A stretch of DNA of 64,000 bases, from assembly GCF_002117935.1 (NCBI RefSeq), contig NZ_BDJE01000022.1, positions 62,001-126,000 of the forward strand, read 5' to 3'. The stretch is from Nocardioides sp. PD653-B2 (lineage in GTDB: Bacteria; Actinomycetota; Actinomycetes; Propionibacteriales; Nocardioidaceae). Each line of letters begins with the position of its first letter. The first letter of the stretch is position 1. The notes beneath the pieces are model-generated. The model worked only from the letters and a program-made list of their open reading frames with translations. It was not told the origin of the DNA and made no database searches. Position numbers and translations under genes: made by a program. Shown piece after piece: positions 9,354 through 18,791 of this stretch.

Positions 9354-10235
9354 GTGGCGACACACCGCCACAAGCGGGAGCCCGTTCGACGCGAGCCTCG
9401 CCCCATGCTCATCACAGCCTCCTTTGCTCTAGTGGCAACGGGCGCGGCCGTCTCCATCGGAGTTGCCGGTTCCAAACCATCCGCCGATGTTGTGGCGGTC
9501 GACGGATCGACGGTGGGCGACATCGCCGACCGCGGGCCCGCCGTCTCGCGCGGCGGCAGCCGCAGCGCCCCCGAGCTTCGCGCACGAACGCTTGAGCGGA
9601 CCGCCAAGCCGCAGGCGACTCGAGCGGACAGGGCGCTGCTGCCGCAGACGGTGGCGGCGGCGATCAGAAAGGCCGACACCCAACTGTGGACCACCACTGA
9701 GCTCAACCTGTGGACCCGGCCCGACGACCGCGCCAGGCAGGTCGGGGTCCTCGACTCAGGCAAGAAGGTGGCGGTCACCGGACGAGCGATGCTCGGCCGC
9801 CAAGAGATCGTGCTAGCGGGTGAGGCTCGTTGGGTGACCGTCGGCTACCTCAGCGACGAGAAGCCCGACCTCGGCCCAAGCAGCGGCGGTCAGTGCACGA
9901 ACGGCACCTCGGTGCCCTCCAGCGTCAGCCCGAACATCCAGGCCATCCACCAGTCCGTCTGCGCCAACTTTCCTGAGATCGTCACCTACGGCACGTTGCG
10001 ACCCGATGGCGAGCACGCCCAGGGCATCGCCATGGACATCATGGTCGCGGGCGACCGCGGCTGGCAGGTCGCGGAGTTTCTCCGCGAGTACTCCTCCGAG
10101 TTCGGCGTCAACTACCTCATCCATGCTCAGCGGATCTGGTCTGTCGGTCGCTCCGCGGAGGGCTGGCGAGCGATGGAGGATCGCGGGTCGGTGACCGCCA
10201 ACCACTATGACCATGTCCACGTCACGACCTACTAA
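9354..10235 (+). CDS. Extracellular M15-like protein with SH3-like domain, copy 1
   Basis: 293 residues from the GTG at 9354, preceded by GGAAGGA. A signal/anchor helix lies at about residues 18-38. A small beta domain with LNLWTRPDDRARQVGVLDSG (SH3-like) is at about 120-175. The C-terminal domain starts at CTNGTSVPSSVSPNIQAIHQ and has EHAQGIAMDIM and NHYDHVHV. These His/Asp and HxH pairs resemble the zinc site of M15/VanY-type peptidoglycan peptidases. A second, damaged copy lies at 14021-14902. It may trim peptidoglycan; catalytic activity is not proven. Confidence 0.72.
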   Translation: MATHRHKREPVRREPRPMLITASFALVATGAAVSIGVAGSKPSADVVAVDGSTVGDIADRGPAVSRGGSRSAPELRARTLERTAKPQATRADRALLPQTVAAAIRKADTQLWTTTELNLWTRPDDRARQVGVLDSGKKVAVTGRAMLGRQEIVLAGEARWVTVGYLSDEKPDLGPSSGGQCTNGTSVPSSVSPNIQAIHQSVCANFPEIVTYGTLRPDGEHAQGIAMDIMVAGDRGWQVAEFLREYSSEFGVNYLIHAQRIWSVGRSAEGWRAMEDRGSVTANHYDHVHVTTY

Positions 10236-10247
10236 GGGCTGGTGAGA

Positions 10248-10435
10248 GTGGGCCAGCTCGTCCGTCTCATGGTGGCCGGGGTGATGCTCGAGCTCGGCAG
10301 CTGCTCGCGTTGTCTGGGATGGGATACATCGGTGACTCGGTCTCAGAGAGCGGTTCTTGGTCCATCCTCGGGTCCCTCCTGGCCGGGCTTGGCGTAGCCC
10401 TAGCCATCACCGCGCTGCAGCGGCGACGCTACTAA
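10248..10435 (+). pseudogene. Frameshifted copy of small membrane protein
   Basis: This stretch matches the 60-residue membrane protein at 14915-15097. It starts GQLVRLMVAGVM in one frame and ends ILGSLLAGLGVALAITALQRR in another, with a frameshift in the middle (about 10310-10330). It follows the first M15-like gene just as the intact copy follows the second, showing that the two-gene unit was duplicated. Confidence 0.65.
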
Positions 10436-10584
10436 GCGGCCGTGGCACCCAGCGGGCGCTCCCCGTGCCAACACGCACCTGCAGGAAGATCAGCCCGCGC
10501 ACCGTGCCCGCGGTGTCAACCCGTTCAGGTCCGCGGGGACTTACGGTCTGCTCGGGAGTCTCCGTGGGGCACGACTCAGCCCGA

Positions 10585-11000
10585 TCACCGGCGGACGAAC
10601 TCCCAGTGCCATGGCTCTGGCTTTGAGCCGTACCGCTGGGCCCACGACGGGTTCACTCAGCCCAGCGCTGCGCCGTTGCCCTTGAGCCATCGATGCTCAT
10701 CGGTGTCGACGGACTCCACCCCACCACACCGGTCGAGCGCGGTCGCCCAACCGTGGCTGCTCGTGCCTGGCGTCGCCGCCAGTTCGGGCTTGGCCGCGCG
10801 CAGGACTTGTGCTGCGCGAGGTTCGGTAGGAGTCGGTGATGCAGAGCGGTTCCTGGGAACCGTTGGTGGAACCGCTGGTCCCGTGCCCACCATGCGCGCG
10901 CTGTGGCCGACGCCAAGTGGTGGCCGCCGGTGTCCGGGAGCTCGCAGATCCGATCAGCGGGTATGAGGCCTTCGCTGGCGCGGGGCGGGCGGCTAGCCGC
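10585..11000 (-). pseudogene. Decayed VanY-like D,D-carboxypeptidase (M15B)
   Basis: On the minus strand two frames together give a recognisable VanY-type sequence. One frame reads GLIPADRICELPDTGGHHL then ARAWWARDQRF. The other reads KPELAATPGTSSHGWATALD, CGGVESVDTDEHRWLKGNG, then an in-frame TGA where Trp is expected (10657-10659), followed by VNPSWAQRYGSKPEPWHWEF. The family motifs SxHGxGxAxD and PEPWHWE are visible. The gene has at least one frameshift (about 10850) and one nonsense codon. The 5' limit is uncertain. Confidence 0.7.
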
Positions 11001-11481
11001 AGGAAGCGAGCCAGTCCGGCACTCGGGATCGGGTCGCGTGGGACGTCGGGTGCCCACTGGCCACTGGCGCATACTCAATCCGGACAGCGTGGCTCGCTGA
11101 CGAGCGTCCGCTAGGTCGTCGGCGACCCCATGTCGATTTCCGGAAGCCTGCTCATCCCGCATAGTCGTCGTCATGGCCATCTACCTCACTGAGTTCGTAA
11201 CACCCCTGTCGCCTGCGGAACCACTTTCGGACGGCACCACCTCGCGGCGCCGCCTTCGTCCGACGAACAGCTCGTCGCTACGTCCGCGGCCATCCGCGTC
11301 GTGCCAGCCGACGGCGGGCTCTGCATTGCGAGCCACGACGGCGTATCGCACGCCGATGGCTTCGCCCGTGCCCGCCGCTCTTTCACGCCTGGGCGGGCCG
11401 TTGGCGGCCGCGCGGTACCGATGCAGTCTGCTTCGCTCGCGAGACCGATACCTAGACGCGCGACCTCGCCACGCAGCCCAT
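11001..11481. other. Region with no supportable gene
   Basis: Several open frames cross this 480-base stretch on both strands, but none has a ribosome site, a recognisable motif or normal actinobacterial third-position bias. It lies between the decayed carboxypeptidase and the amidase operator and is probably decayed sequence. Confidence 0.4.
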
Positions 11482-11500
11482 CTACTACCCATCATCGTAG
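11482..11500. promoter_or_regulatory. BlaI-type operator, site 2
   Basis: CTACTACCCATCATCGTAG fits CTACTATG-N3-CATAGTAG with two mismatches in the left and one in the right half. It ends 12 bases before the GTG start of the PGRP amidase, where a bound repressor would block transcription or initiation. Confidence 0.58.
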
Positions 11501-11512
11501 CAAGAAACTAGA

Positions 11513-13318
11513 GTGACTGTTGTGACCGAAGAAGACTCTCCTGTCCGCGGAGGCACCACGGGTCGACGGCCGCTGCTTCGGTTCGCGGTCGGCGGGGCGG
11601 CTTTGGCGACCGTCGGTGCCGCCGCCCGTGTCACCATCCATCCAGCCGAAGACCAACCAAGCCCCGAGTCCGGGGCGCTCGTTCTTTCCGCCGATGCCGG
11701 TAGCGATGTGGCGTCGCTGACGGTCCCCGTCGGCGACGATGTCGCTCCTCGCGTGCGCCCCAACCGGTGGGAATCCCAGAAGCTCCCAACCTCTGCGCAC
11801 TCGATGGTCGCGCTGACGTGGCCCGCTGGCGCAACCTCACCCGCCACTTGGATCAGATCCCGCGAATCCGGCACCTGGGGAGACTGGACCCCAGTCCCGC
11901 CCATGCACGACATCCCCGACGCCGAGGAGGCCGCCCCGCTCGCGGGGACCGACCTGATGTGGATCGGTCGCGCCGACGGCATCCAGATCCGCGTCGAGGG
12001 TCAACGTCCCGACGGACTTGCTCTGGTGCTGCTCGACCCCAAGGCGCGCCCCAGCGACCGGCTCGTCACCGAGATCTCATCCCGGCCCACCACGGAGCGC
12101 GCCGAAGAGGACCGGGTACCGCGGCCGAAGCTCATCACACGCCCGAAGTGGGGCGCCGACGAGTCGCTCCGCGACGGTCGGCCCACCTACAACCACACAA
12201 TCAAGCAGGTCCATGTTCATCACACGGTGAACTCCAACAACTATGACCGTGACGACGTCCCCGCTCTCATCCGGGGCATGTACGCCTACCACACCCAGAG
12301 CCTGGGTTGGTCCGACATCGGCTACAACTTCCTCGTCGATCGATTCGGTCGGGCCTTCGTCGGACGGGCTGGCGGACCCGCCAAGCTCGTGCGCGGCGCT
12401 CACACTCTCGGCTTCAATGCCCAGTCAACCGGCATATCCGCCATCGGGAACTACGACGCCGCTCGCCCCACCAAGCCCATGCTCGAGACCATCGCCGCGA
12501 TCGCAGCGTGGCGGCTCGATCCCTTCGAGCGGAACCCACGCGGCCACATCCGCGTCACGTCCGAAGGCAGCGACAAGTTCGCCGCGAGGCGCCGGGTGAA
12601 GCTTCCCGTCATCGACGGGCACCGCGACACCAACGACACCGCTTGCCCCGGACGGCACCTGTACGGCGCGCTCCCAGGAATCCGGCGCAGAGCAGCCCGC
12701 CTGATCGACTCCACCCGGCAAACGATGATCGTCATTGAAGCGCCAGCGACGATCGTGGGAGTCAGCACCAGCAAGGAGGCTCCTGCCGCGGCAGGGGCCC
12801 CCCTCGTCGTGCGCTTGGGAGACAGGTTGCGCGTCGACCCGGGAACTTTTCGACCTGCGGACGCCACCGTGACCTATCGATGGCGGCGAGGCGCTCGACC
12901 CATCCGCGGCGCTCGCGATCAGGCCTACCAGGTTCGTCCCTGGGACGTCGGGCACGAACTCTCCTGCCGAGTGACCCTCACCCGCGACGGCTTGGCCCCC
13001 ACCGTCCAAACCACACCGTCCGTCGGGCCGGCCACGGCCGAACCGGCAATCGCTCTCACGACGAGTTCACGGAACCGCTCCGTGCGCGTGACCGCCATCT
13101 TCGCCGCGCCAGCCGACGTACGCCCGAGCCCAACCGGCGAGGTCACCGTCCGCGTTGGCGACCGGAGCAAGACCGTCAAGATCGACAACGGTCGCGCCGA
13201 TGCGCGTTTCGGAGTCCACCGCCGAATGCGCCCCGGCAGCTATCCCGTCACCGTGGACTACGCCGGCGACATCGCGTTCGCTGCGAGCACGGGCCAGACA
13301 AGAGTCGAGATCACCTGA
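11513..13318 (+). CDS. Secreted N-acetylmuramoyl-L-alanine amidase (PGRP/amidase_2 type) with C-terminal Ig-like domains
   Basis: 601 residues. A twin-arginine-like signal (GRRPLLRFAVGGAALATVGAAA, in part) is followed by an N-terminal beta-rich segment. The amidase/PGRP domain covers about residues 205-385: RPKWGADES, the zinc motif HVHHTVNSN near 234, GYNFLVDRFGRAFVGRAGG, a second His in GAHTLGFN, and HRDTNDTACPG near 370. The C-terminal 200 residues contain two Ig-like repeats. It cleaves the amide bond between MurNAc and L-Ala in peptidoglycan. The GTG at 11513 is 12 bases after a BlaI-type operator, so it may be induced with that regulon. Confidence 0.85.
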   Translation: MTVVTEEDSPVRGGTTGRRPLLRFAVGGAALATVGAAARVTIHPAEDQPSPESGALVLSADAGSDVASLTVPVGDDVAPRVRPNRWESQKLPTSAHSMVALTWPAGATSPATWIRSRESGTWGDWTPVPPMHDIPDAEEAAPLAGTDLMWIGRADGIQIRVEGQRPDGLALVLLDPKARPSDRLVTEISSRPTTERAEEDRVPRPKLITRPKWGADESLRDGRPTYNHTIKQVHVHHTVNSNNYDRDDVPALIRGMYAYHTQSLGWSDIGYNFLVDRFGRAFVGRAGGPAKLVRGAHTLGFNAQSTGISAIGNYDAARPTKPMLETIAAIAAWRLDPFERNPRGHIRVTSEGSDKFAARRRVKLPVIDGHRDTNDTACPGRHLYGALPGIRRRAARLIDSTRQTMIVIEAPATIVGVSTSKEAPAAAGAPLVVRLGDRLRVDPGTFRPADATVTYRWRRGARPIRGARDQAYQVRPWDVGHELSCRVTLTRDGLAPTVQTTPSVGPATAEPAIALTTSSRNRSVRVTAIFAAPADVRPSPTGEVTVRVGDRSKTVKIDNGRADARFGVHRRMRPGSYPVTVDYAGDIAFAASTGQTRVEIT

Positions 13319-13377
13319 GCTCCTGCGCCCGGGGCGGTTCGGCAGGGCCGCGGACCTGTCCGGAAGGTCTCACGCCG

Positions 13378-13395
13378 CTACCCCCTTACGGGTAG
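13378..13395. promoter_or_regulatory. Palindrome resembling a CsoR operator
   Basis: CTACCCCCTTACGGGTAG has perfect 6-base arms and resembles the three CsoR-type sites further on (TACCCCC-N-GGGTA), but is one base longer at the centre. The only gene downstream is the GDT1-like remnant, so it may be a relic. Confidence 0.3.
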
Positions 13396-13399
13396 TGCG

Positions 13400-13806
13400 C
13401 GGGATTGGATCAGCACCTCGTTCGAGGAGTACCAAGCCAACATCTCCATCGTGGCCGGTATCGCCTTCCTGGCTTCGAACTATGGACCCTGCGCGGCGAC
13501 GAACTCACCGAAGACGAGGCGGCCAAGGCTCGGACCAGCACCGGCATGGGCTCCTCGCCGCGGCACCGCCTTCTTCCTCGCCGAGCTCGGCGACAAAAAC
13601 CATGCGGGCCACCATCACCCTCGCCACCCATAAAGGATGGCTCGGCACGTGGATCGGATCCACGGTCGGAATGGACGCCGCCCACGCCCTCGCCATCGTC
13701 GTTGGCGCCATCCTCGCCAGGCAGCTTCGCGAGCGCCATCAAGTACGGCGCCGCCCTACTCGCGATCTTGAGCCTCCTGCTCATCATCGAAGGTGTTCGC
13801 TCGTAG
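13400..13806 (+). pseudogene. Remnant of a GDT1/TMEM165 (UPF0016) cation transporter
   Basis: Pieces in three frames reassemble into the C-terminal half of a GDT1-family Mn/Ca transporter: IAFLA, LWTLRGDELTEDEAAKA, TAFFLAELGDK, MRATITLATHKGWLGTWIGS, HALAIVVGAILARQL and ALLAILSLLLIIEGVRS. The ELGDK motif is diagnostic. At least three frameshifts separate them, and the first ELPDK repeat is missing. It is clearly dead. Confidence 0.7.
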
Positions 13807-14020
13807 TTCGGACACCACAACGCGCGGGCGCGCCCAGCGGCCCGTTCGTGGACCGCAGGGCGCGTTACACCGCACTCACATCTGCACCTCTCCTCGCATC
13901 CGGATCAACCGCGATGTGCACTCATCTCGCAGTGTGACAGAGCGCCGTCCCGTCGCATCGACGGGCAACGACCGACTCGGTCGACACATCAATCTGGCAT
14001 CGACAGTAAGGACTCACCGC

Positions 14021-14902
14021 GTGGCGACCCACCGCCACAAGCAAGAAATTGCGCGCCGCAAGTCTCCGGCCGTGCTCATCGCCGCTCCCCTCGCCCTGCT
14101 CGCAACCGGCACAGCCGTGGCGATTGGGGTCGCCGAATACGAACCATCCGCCGATGTCCTGACGGTCAACGAGTCGGCGGCGGGCGACATCGCCGACCGT
14201 AGACCCGCCGTCTCCCGCAGCGGCAGCAGACGCACCGCCATCGATACTCCCGCAGGAGTGCTCGAGGCCGCGGAGCCACAGCTCAGTCGGGTCGACAAGG
14301 CCCTGCTCCCGCGGACGGTGGCGGCGGCCATTAGGAACACCGACACCCAGCTGTGGACCACCACCGAGCTCAACCTGTGGACCCGCCCCGACAAGCGGAC
14401 CAGGCAGATCAGGGTCTTCGGCTCAGGCAAGAAGGTGCCCGTCACCGGACGCGAGTTGCTCGGCCGCCAGGAGATCGTCCTGGACGGGCAGGCTCGTTGG
14501 GTGACCTCCGGCTACCTCAGCGACGAGAAGCCCGACCCTGGCCCCCGCCTCGGCGGTCAGTGTACCAACGGCACCTCTGTCCCCTCCAGCGTCAGTCCGA
14601 ACATCCAGGCGATCCACCAGGCCGTCTGCGCCAACTTCCCTGAGATCACCACGTACGGCACGTTGCGCGGCGATGAGAGCACGCCCGAGGCATCGCCATG
14701 GACATCATGGTGGCCGGCGACCGCGCCTGGCAGGTCGCGGAGTTCCTCCGTGAGTACTCTTCCGAATTCAACGTCAACTACGTCATCCACGCCCGGCGGA
14801 TCTGGTCCGTGCAGCGGCGCCTCGGAAGGCTGGCGCGCGATGGAGGATCGAGGCTCGGTGACCGCCAACCACTACGACCATATCCACGTCACTACCTCCT
14901 GA
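14021..14902 (+). pseudogene. M15-like extracellular protein, copy 2, with two compensating indels
   Basis: Same length (882 bases) and layout as copy 1 at 9354-10235, from GTG (AAGGA upstream) to the end NHYDHIHVTTS. A one-base loss near 14680 and a one-base gain near 14815 shift the frame between them. Thus the expected EHAxGIAMDIMV segment, which carries half of the putative metal site, reads as unrelated residues (STPEASPWTSW). The final HYDHIHV is back in frame. If the sequence is right, the product is probably inactive; if the indels are errors, it is an intact paralogue. Confidence 0.65.
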
Positions 14903-14914
14903 GGGCCGCTGAGA

Positions 14915-15097
14915 ATGGGCCGGGTCGTCCGCCTCGTAGTGGCCGGCGCGATGATCGTGCTCGCCACCCTGCTCACTGTCAGGAATGGGGTACGTCGACG
15001 ATTCGTCTTCCCAGAGCACTTCCTGTCGCTCCTCGGGTCCCTCTTGACGGGGCTCGGCGTCGCCCTCGGTATCACCGCGCTGCAGCGGCGCCGCTAA
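14915..15097 (+). CDS. Small membrane protein
   Basis: 60 residues with two hydrophobic helices (about 5-22 and 36-55) and a basic tail ALQRRR. It follows the M15-like gene by 12 bases; the same order, with a frameshifted copy, occurs at 10248-10435. No known domain. Confidence 0.6.
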   Translation: MGRVVRLVVAGAMIVLATLLTVRNGVRRRFVFPEHFLSLLGSLLTGLGVALGITALQRRR

Positions 15098-15190
15098 CCG
15101 TTTCGGCGCCGAGCACTGGGCATCTTGTAACCTGTGCAGGAGAAGCAGCGGCGGTACGACGTGCGCCGCTCGTAGCGAGGAGCTGGCACT

Positions 15191-15706
15191 GTGAGCACCA
15201 CAATGGCGGCGTTCCGGGAGCGGCTCCGCGTACCGTTCCGCTGGTGGCTCCAGGGCGGTCTGCTGGTGGCTAGTTTCTGGGTCGCCATGGTCGTTGCGAT
15301 CCCCGAGCTAGCTGCGTGGGGAATCACCACTGCGTTATTCGCCGTGCTCGCAACCGGGCTCCGGTCCTATGGCGGCGCTCGGATCGTCGTGGACGACGGC
15401 TGGCTGCAAGCCGGACGAGCAAAGATCGAGATTAGGTTCGTTGGGCCCGTCGTGGCTCTTGACAAGGCTGTGGCACGCGAACTGTCGGGACCGCTCGCGG
15501 ACGCGCGGGCATTCCTCCTGCTGCGGCCCTACCTTCCTCGTGCAGTGCGCATCGAGATCGACGATCCCGACGATCCGGCCCCCTACTGGTTGGTCAGCTC
15601 CCGACGCCCCGCGACACTGGTGGCCGCACTTGGCCAGGCCCGTCGCTCCGTCGTCGACGGGAAGACGAACACCTTGAAGGTCATGGGCGACATTCAGCCC
15701 TTGTAG
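15191..15706 (+). CDS. DUF3093 family membrane protein
   Basis: 171 residues from a GTG. The N-terminus has two membrane helices (about residues 20-55). The remainder has the family-typical YGGARIVVDDGWLQAGRAKI, LADARAFLLLRPYLPRAVRIEI and DPAPYWLVSSRRP. DUF3093 proteins are widespread in actinobacteria and have no established function. It stands alone, with no operon partner. Confidence 0.85.
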   Translation: MSTTMAAFRERLRVPFRWWLQGGLLVASFWVAMVVAIPELAAWGITTALFAVLATGLRSYGGARIVVDDGWLQAGRAKIEIRFVGPVVALDKAVARELSGPLADARAFLLLRPYLPRAVRIEIDDPDDPAPYWLVSSRRPATLVAALGQARRSVVDGKTNTLKVMGDIQPL

Positions 15707-15870
15707 GCGCAAGGGTCGGTGCTCGTTGCGAGTCCACGGCTCCGCTGTTCGCTGGCGACCTCGCATCCTGTCGGTCCAGGCCGCGTCCGACGCGACGATC
15801 CTCGACCCCGCTGCCGCACCAGTGCGCACGTCCCGTCGGTCAACGGGCCGCGTTACTGCTAGCCAGGCAG

Positions 15871-16836
15871 TCATGGAGTGCGATTCGAGAGCGTTATGCG
15901 GCGTGCTACGAACAGAACGAGCAGCAAGAATACCCCGTTCTGCACAACGGTTACTGGAATCTGCCACCACGACACGGCCGTGACGTTGAGTGCACTGCCG
16001 ACTTGGCCATAGGCGATCGCGATTCCGAAAGCGGCAACGTTATTCAAGATGTGCAACGCGATCCCAGCCTCGAGTCCGCCGAGCAGGATCACTGCCAGTC
16101 CTGCCATGAGACCGAACGCGAACCGGTCGAGAAACAGCGGCAGGTTCTGGACGCCGTGCGCGAATGCGAACAGCAGTGAAGTGATTAGAAGCGCCGCAGC
16201 ACGTGAGAAGAACAGGGAACCGAAGGCCTGCATGAGGTAGCCGCGGAAGCCATACTCCTCCCCCAGTGCCTGCAACGGTGTGGTGAGAAGGATGACGACG
16301 GCCGTGGCCAGCAGTTGACCCGTAGGCAGCTCCGCTTGGCCGGAGTTGACCGTCGGGTCACCCGGGAGCAGTGCCTGTACAGCTTGGGAGGCGGCTAGCG
16401 CGATCAGGCCCAGTCCTAGGCAGGCGAAGAAGAACTTCCACCGCATCCCTGGCAACACCGAGGCCAGCCAGCGCGGGGACATTCCGTGGACCCGGCGCAC
16501 GATGACCATGGCAAGCACGGTCAGGGACGCCAAGGTCAGGTTGAGGTAGAGCATCGAGGACGGCGTGACCTGGTCAGCCTGCATCGCGGCGGCGAAGCGC
16601 TCGGTGAACGACCCGCGGCCACCCTGGAGCGTGACCGCGACGGCCAGCACTGGCATCAGCACGACGGGCACCACGATCAGAACGCCGACGAGCATAAGAG
16701 CCACGCCCGCCACCGGCTTCCACCACGCGTAGCTGGAACTTCGCAACAGCAGCGGGTAACTCAGGGAGGCGGCCTGGATGGGCTTCGAGTACTGAGTAGC
16801 CCGGCTCCGCACCAGCCGACCCTCGCTACTTGACAT
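15871..16836 (-). CDS. CPBP-family intramembrane metalloprotease
   Basis: 321 residues, about eight membrane helices. It carries the CPBP/Abi motif GEEYGFRGYL near residue 195 (EExxxR) and the later histidine motifs LFAFAHGVQN and LHILNNVAAF, which make the Rce1/CPBP active site. Members cleave CAAX-like or other membrane substrates or serve in bacteriocin immunity. The target here is unknown. Confidence 0.87.
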   Translation of the reverse strand: MSSSEGRLVRSRATQYSKPIQAASLSYPLLLRSSSYAWWKPVAGVALMLVGVLIVVPVVLMPVLAVAVTLQGGRGSFTERFAAAMQADQVTPSSMLYLNLTLASLTVLAMVIVRRVHGMSPRWLASVLPGMRWKFFFACLGLGLIALAASQAVQALLPGDPTVNSGQAELPTGQLLATAVVILLTTPLQALGEEYGFRGYLMQAFGSLFFSRAAALLITSLLFAFAHGVQNLPLFLDRFAFGLMAGLAVILLGGLEAGIALHILNNVAAFGIAIAYGQVGSALNVTAVSWWQIPVTVVQNGVFLLLVLFVARRITLSNRTP

Positions 16837-17269
16837 GGAACTCCTAAATTCCGCTCAAGGTTGAGTGTTCCCTCGCTTAAGCACATTCTCTAGGTCCGCG
16901 ACAGGGCTCCCCTTCAGCGAATAGATGTCGAGACGCCGCACATGGCCAGGCGAGATCCGTCGAGTCGATGGAGCCGCTCCTACGAAGTGACGAATATATG
17001 GCGGAGGTATGTCAGCCGCCAGCCGGTGCTGATCGCCGCCACCCCGATCCGGTCGCCCAACAGCTGCATCCCGGGTTCTCAGAACCATCAGCGACCTCTC
17101 GTTCGCAAGGGGCATGCATGCTGAGCTCACCCAGCTCAAGTAAATGCGCTCTCCGCCTACTGCGCCGAGTCGCAGTTTCGGGCGCCGGACGGCCTCGACC
17201 ACGGGGTTGGCGGGCGGCTGCTTGCTCGTGGTCTCGGCCAGGGGTGAACGCGAAACCTGCGACCGTGGC
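16837..17269. other. Intergenic region with no supportable gene
   Basis: Open frames occur on both strands, but none has a known motif or convincing start. Nothing identifiable was seen. Confidence 0.4.
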
Positions 17270-17635
17270 TCAGACGCGGTCGCCGGCAACCGCTCGGCTG
17301 CGGAGCGGCTCGTCAGGGCAACCCGTCGCCGGCGTCGAAAGCCGGCCACTGCGATGCGCCCACACCTCAAACGCCGCTGTCGCGAAAGGCGGCACCGAAC
17401 AGGCCAGTCCCACCAGTGTCGTCCACCGACCCCATCCGAGCGCGCGGGACGCCACGAACGTCATCAGCACGTACGCGACGAAGATGCCGCCGTGGACGGG
17501 TCCAAAGATTCGGACCCCGACGTCCCCTGCGTCCGTTAGATACTTGAAGTACATACCGGTCAGCAGACCAGCCCACGAGACGGCTTCGGCCGTGGCAACG
17601 ATTCGGAACAACTGCGCGCGGGTTCGAGTGGACAC
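17270..17635 (-). CDS. DUF3817 integral membrane protein
   Basis: 121 residues from the GTG at 17635 (an upstream TTG-type start would add 16). The sequence FRIVATAEAVSWAGLLTGMYFKYL, then IFGPVHGGIFVAYVLMTF and GWGRWTTLVGL, is typical of the DUF3817/YdzA family of three-helix proteins. The function of the family is unknown. Confidence 0.82.
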   Translation of the reverse strand: MSTRTRAQLFRIVATAEAVSWAGLLTGMYFKYLTDAGDVGVRIFGPVHGGIFVAYVLMTFVASRALGWGRWTTLVGLACSVPPFATAAFEVWAHRSGRLSTPATGCPDEPLRSRAVAGDRV

Positions 17636-17812
17636 TCGCGAAGTGTAGGTGGAGCCGTGAGGGCATCGGAGGTGCCCCAGCACGAATTAGCGTCCCACCG
17701 GAGTGACCCGTGTGCGTGGCTCTGCGCAGTCGATTGGGTGCGGCCCCCGTCCCCTGGCTCTCGCTGCGTTGTGCTGCACTTTGCGGGTCTCAGCTCGCCG
17801 GCGCGCGGGCTG

Positions 17813-18624
17813 TTACCAGCCACGCGGCCCCATCCAGGTAGACACCGTCCGGTGCTTGGTGTTCTGCGAGTGCTGTCGCGACGGCGTCCCATCCCCGCGC
17901 GGCCGTCGCCGGGCGGCCGACGCGAACATCACCTCCCCGAAGTCGCTCTGGCGCATGAACGAGGTCGTGTCGGCAACATTCGCTCCCTGATACTCGGCGG
18001 CGATCACCGGTTCAATGCCCACGTCGGTGAACCCGGCCCCGCCCAACACTCCCTCGATGGTTGCGGGATCCGCGAGCGAGAACGCCACCAAGCCCCAGAA
18101 GTTCTCATCGAAATCCGGCGGCGGGATGCGCTCCAGAGCAGCGGCCACGGGGACCATGAGGCGGGGTTGCTTCGCCACGTCCTGCCAGCAGGTGAAGACG
18201 AGGCGGCCGCACGGCCGTGCCGACGTTGCAGAACGCTTCCGCGTGGTCGGCGAAGAACATGACCCCAAACTGACTGGTCACCGCGTCGAAGGCAGGCCGG
18301 CTCAGATCGGCATGTTGGGCGTCGGCCCGACGAAATGCGACGTGGGGAGGTCTCTGGCGCGGGCCGCCGCCACCTCGAGCATCGGTCCTGAGACGTCGAC
18401 GCCGAGAACCGCGCCGGACGGGCCGGTGGCGCGTCCCAGTTCGAGGGCAAGGGTTCCGAACCCGCAGCCCACCTCGAGGACTCGCTCACCGGCCATGGGC
18501 GCGGCGGCGGCCAGGAGCTGCTTGGTTGAACCCCGCGTTCATGCGCGCGTAGCGTTCCTGCTCTGCCACCCAGAAGCGGCCTACCTCGCTGTCCCAGACC
18601 CTCGATCATCTTGGCGTTGTCCAT
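17813..18624 (-). pseudogene. Class I SAM-dependent methyltransferase, frameshifted
   Basis: The start MDNAKMIEG is in one frame, and MAGERVLEVGCGFGTLALELG (SAM-binding motif I, then LGVDVSGPML) is in a second. A third stretch brings LVFTCWQDVAKQPRLMVP and DFDENFWGLVAFSLADP. Together they make a class I methyltransferase of the UbiE/MenG-like type. At least three frame changes are needed across about 800 bases, so it is not functional as written. Confidence 0.72.
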
Positions 18625-18762
18625 GGCCGTCCTCGTCGTCTCGTTTGGCGGCCATGCTGTCATCCCGCCAACTCGGTATCGCCGGACAAGTGCTTGTCGT
18701 TGGAGTGTGTTCTGGACGCCGCTGGGCTCCTTTGGTCTTGAGCGGCGTCACCGGTTGGCGGA

Positions 18763-18788
18763 TCAATGAAAAGAATCGCTATCATTGA
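18763..18788. promoter_or_regulatory. ArsR-type operator of the Cd/Pb sensor gene
   Basis: A perfect 7-base inverted repeat, TCAATGA (18763-18769) and TCATTGA (18782-18788), with a 12-base spacer, ends 3 bases before the sensor ATG. Location and symmetry fit autoregulation by the ArsR/SmtB-family protein that follows. Confidence 0.7.
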
Positions 18789-18791
18789 CGA

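Noticed and set aside
10442..10966. Plus-strand 174-codon frame
   Set aside because: It is antisense to recognisable VanY remnants and shows no motif.
16855..17370. Minus-strand 171-codon frame overlapping the DUF3817 gene
   Set aside because: Overlaps a clear gene in another frame and has no recognisable domain.
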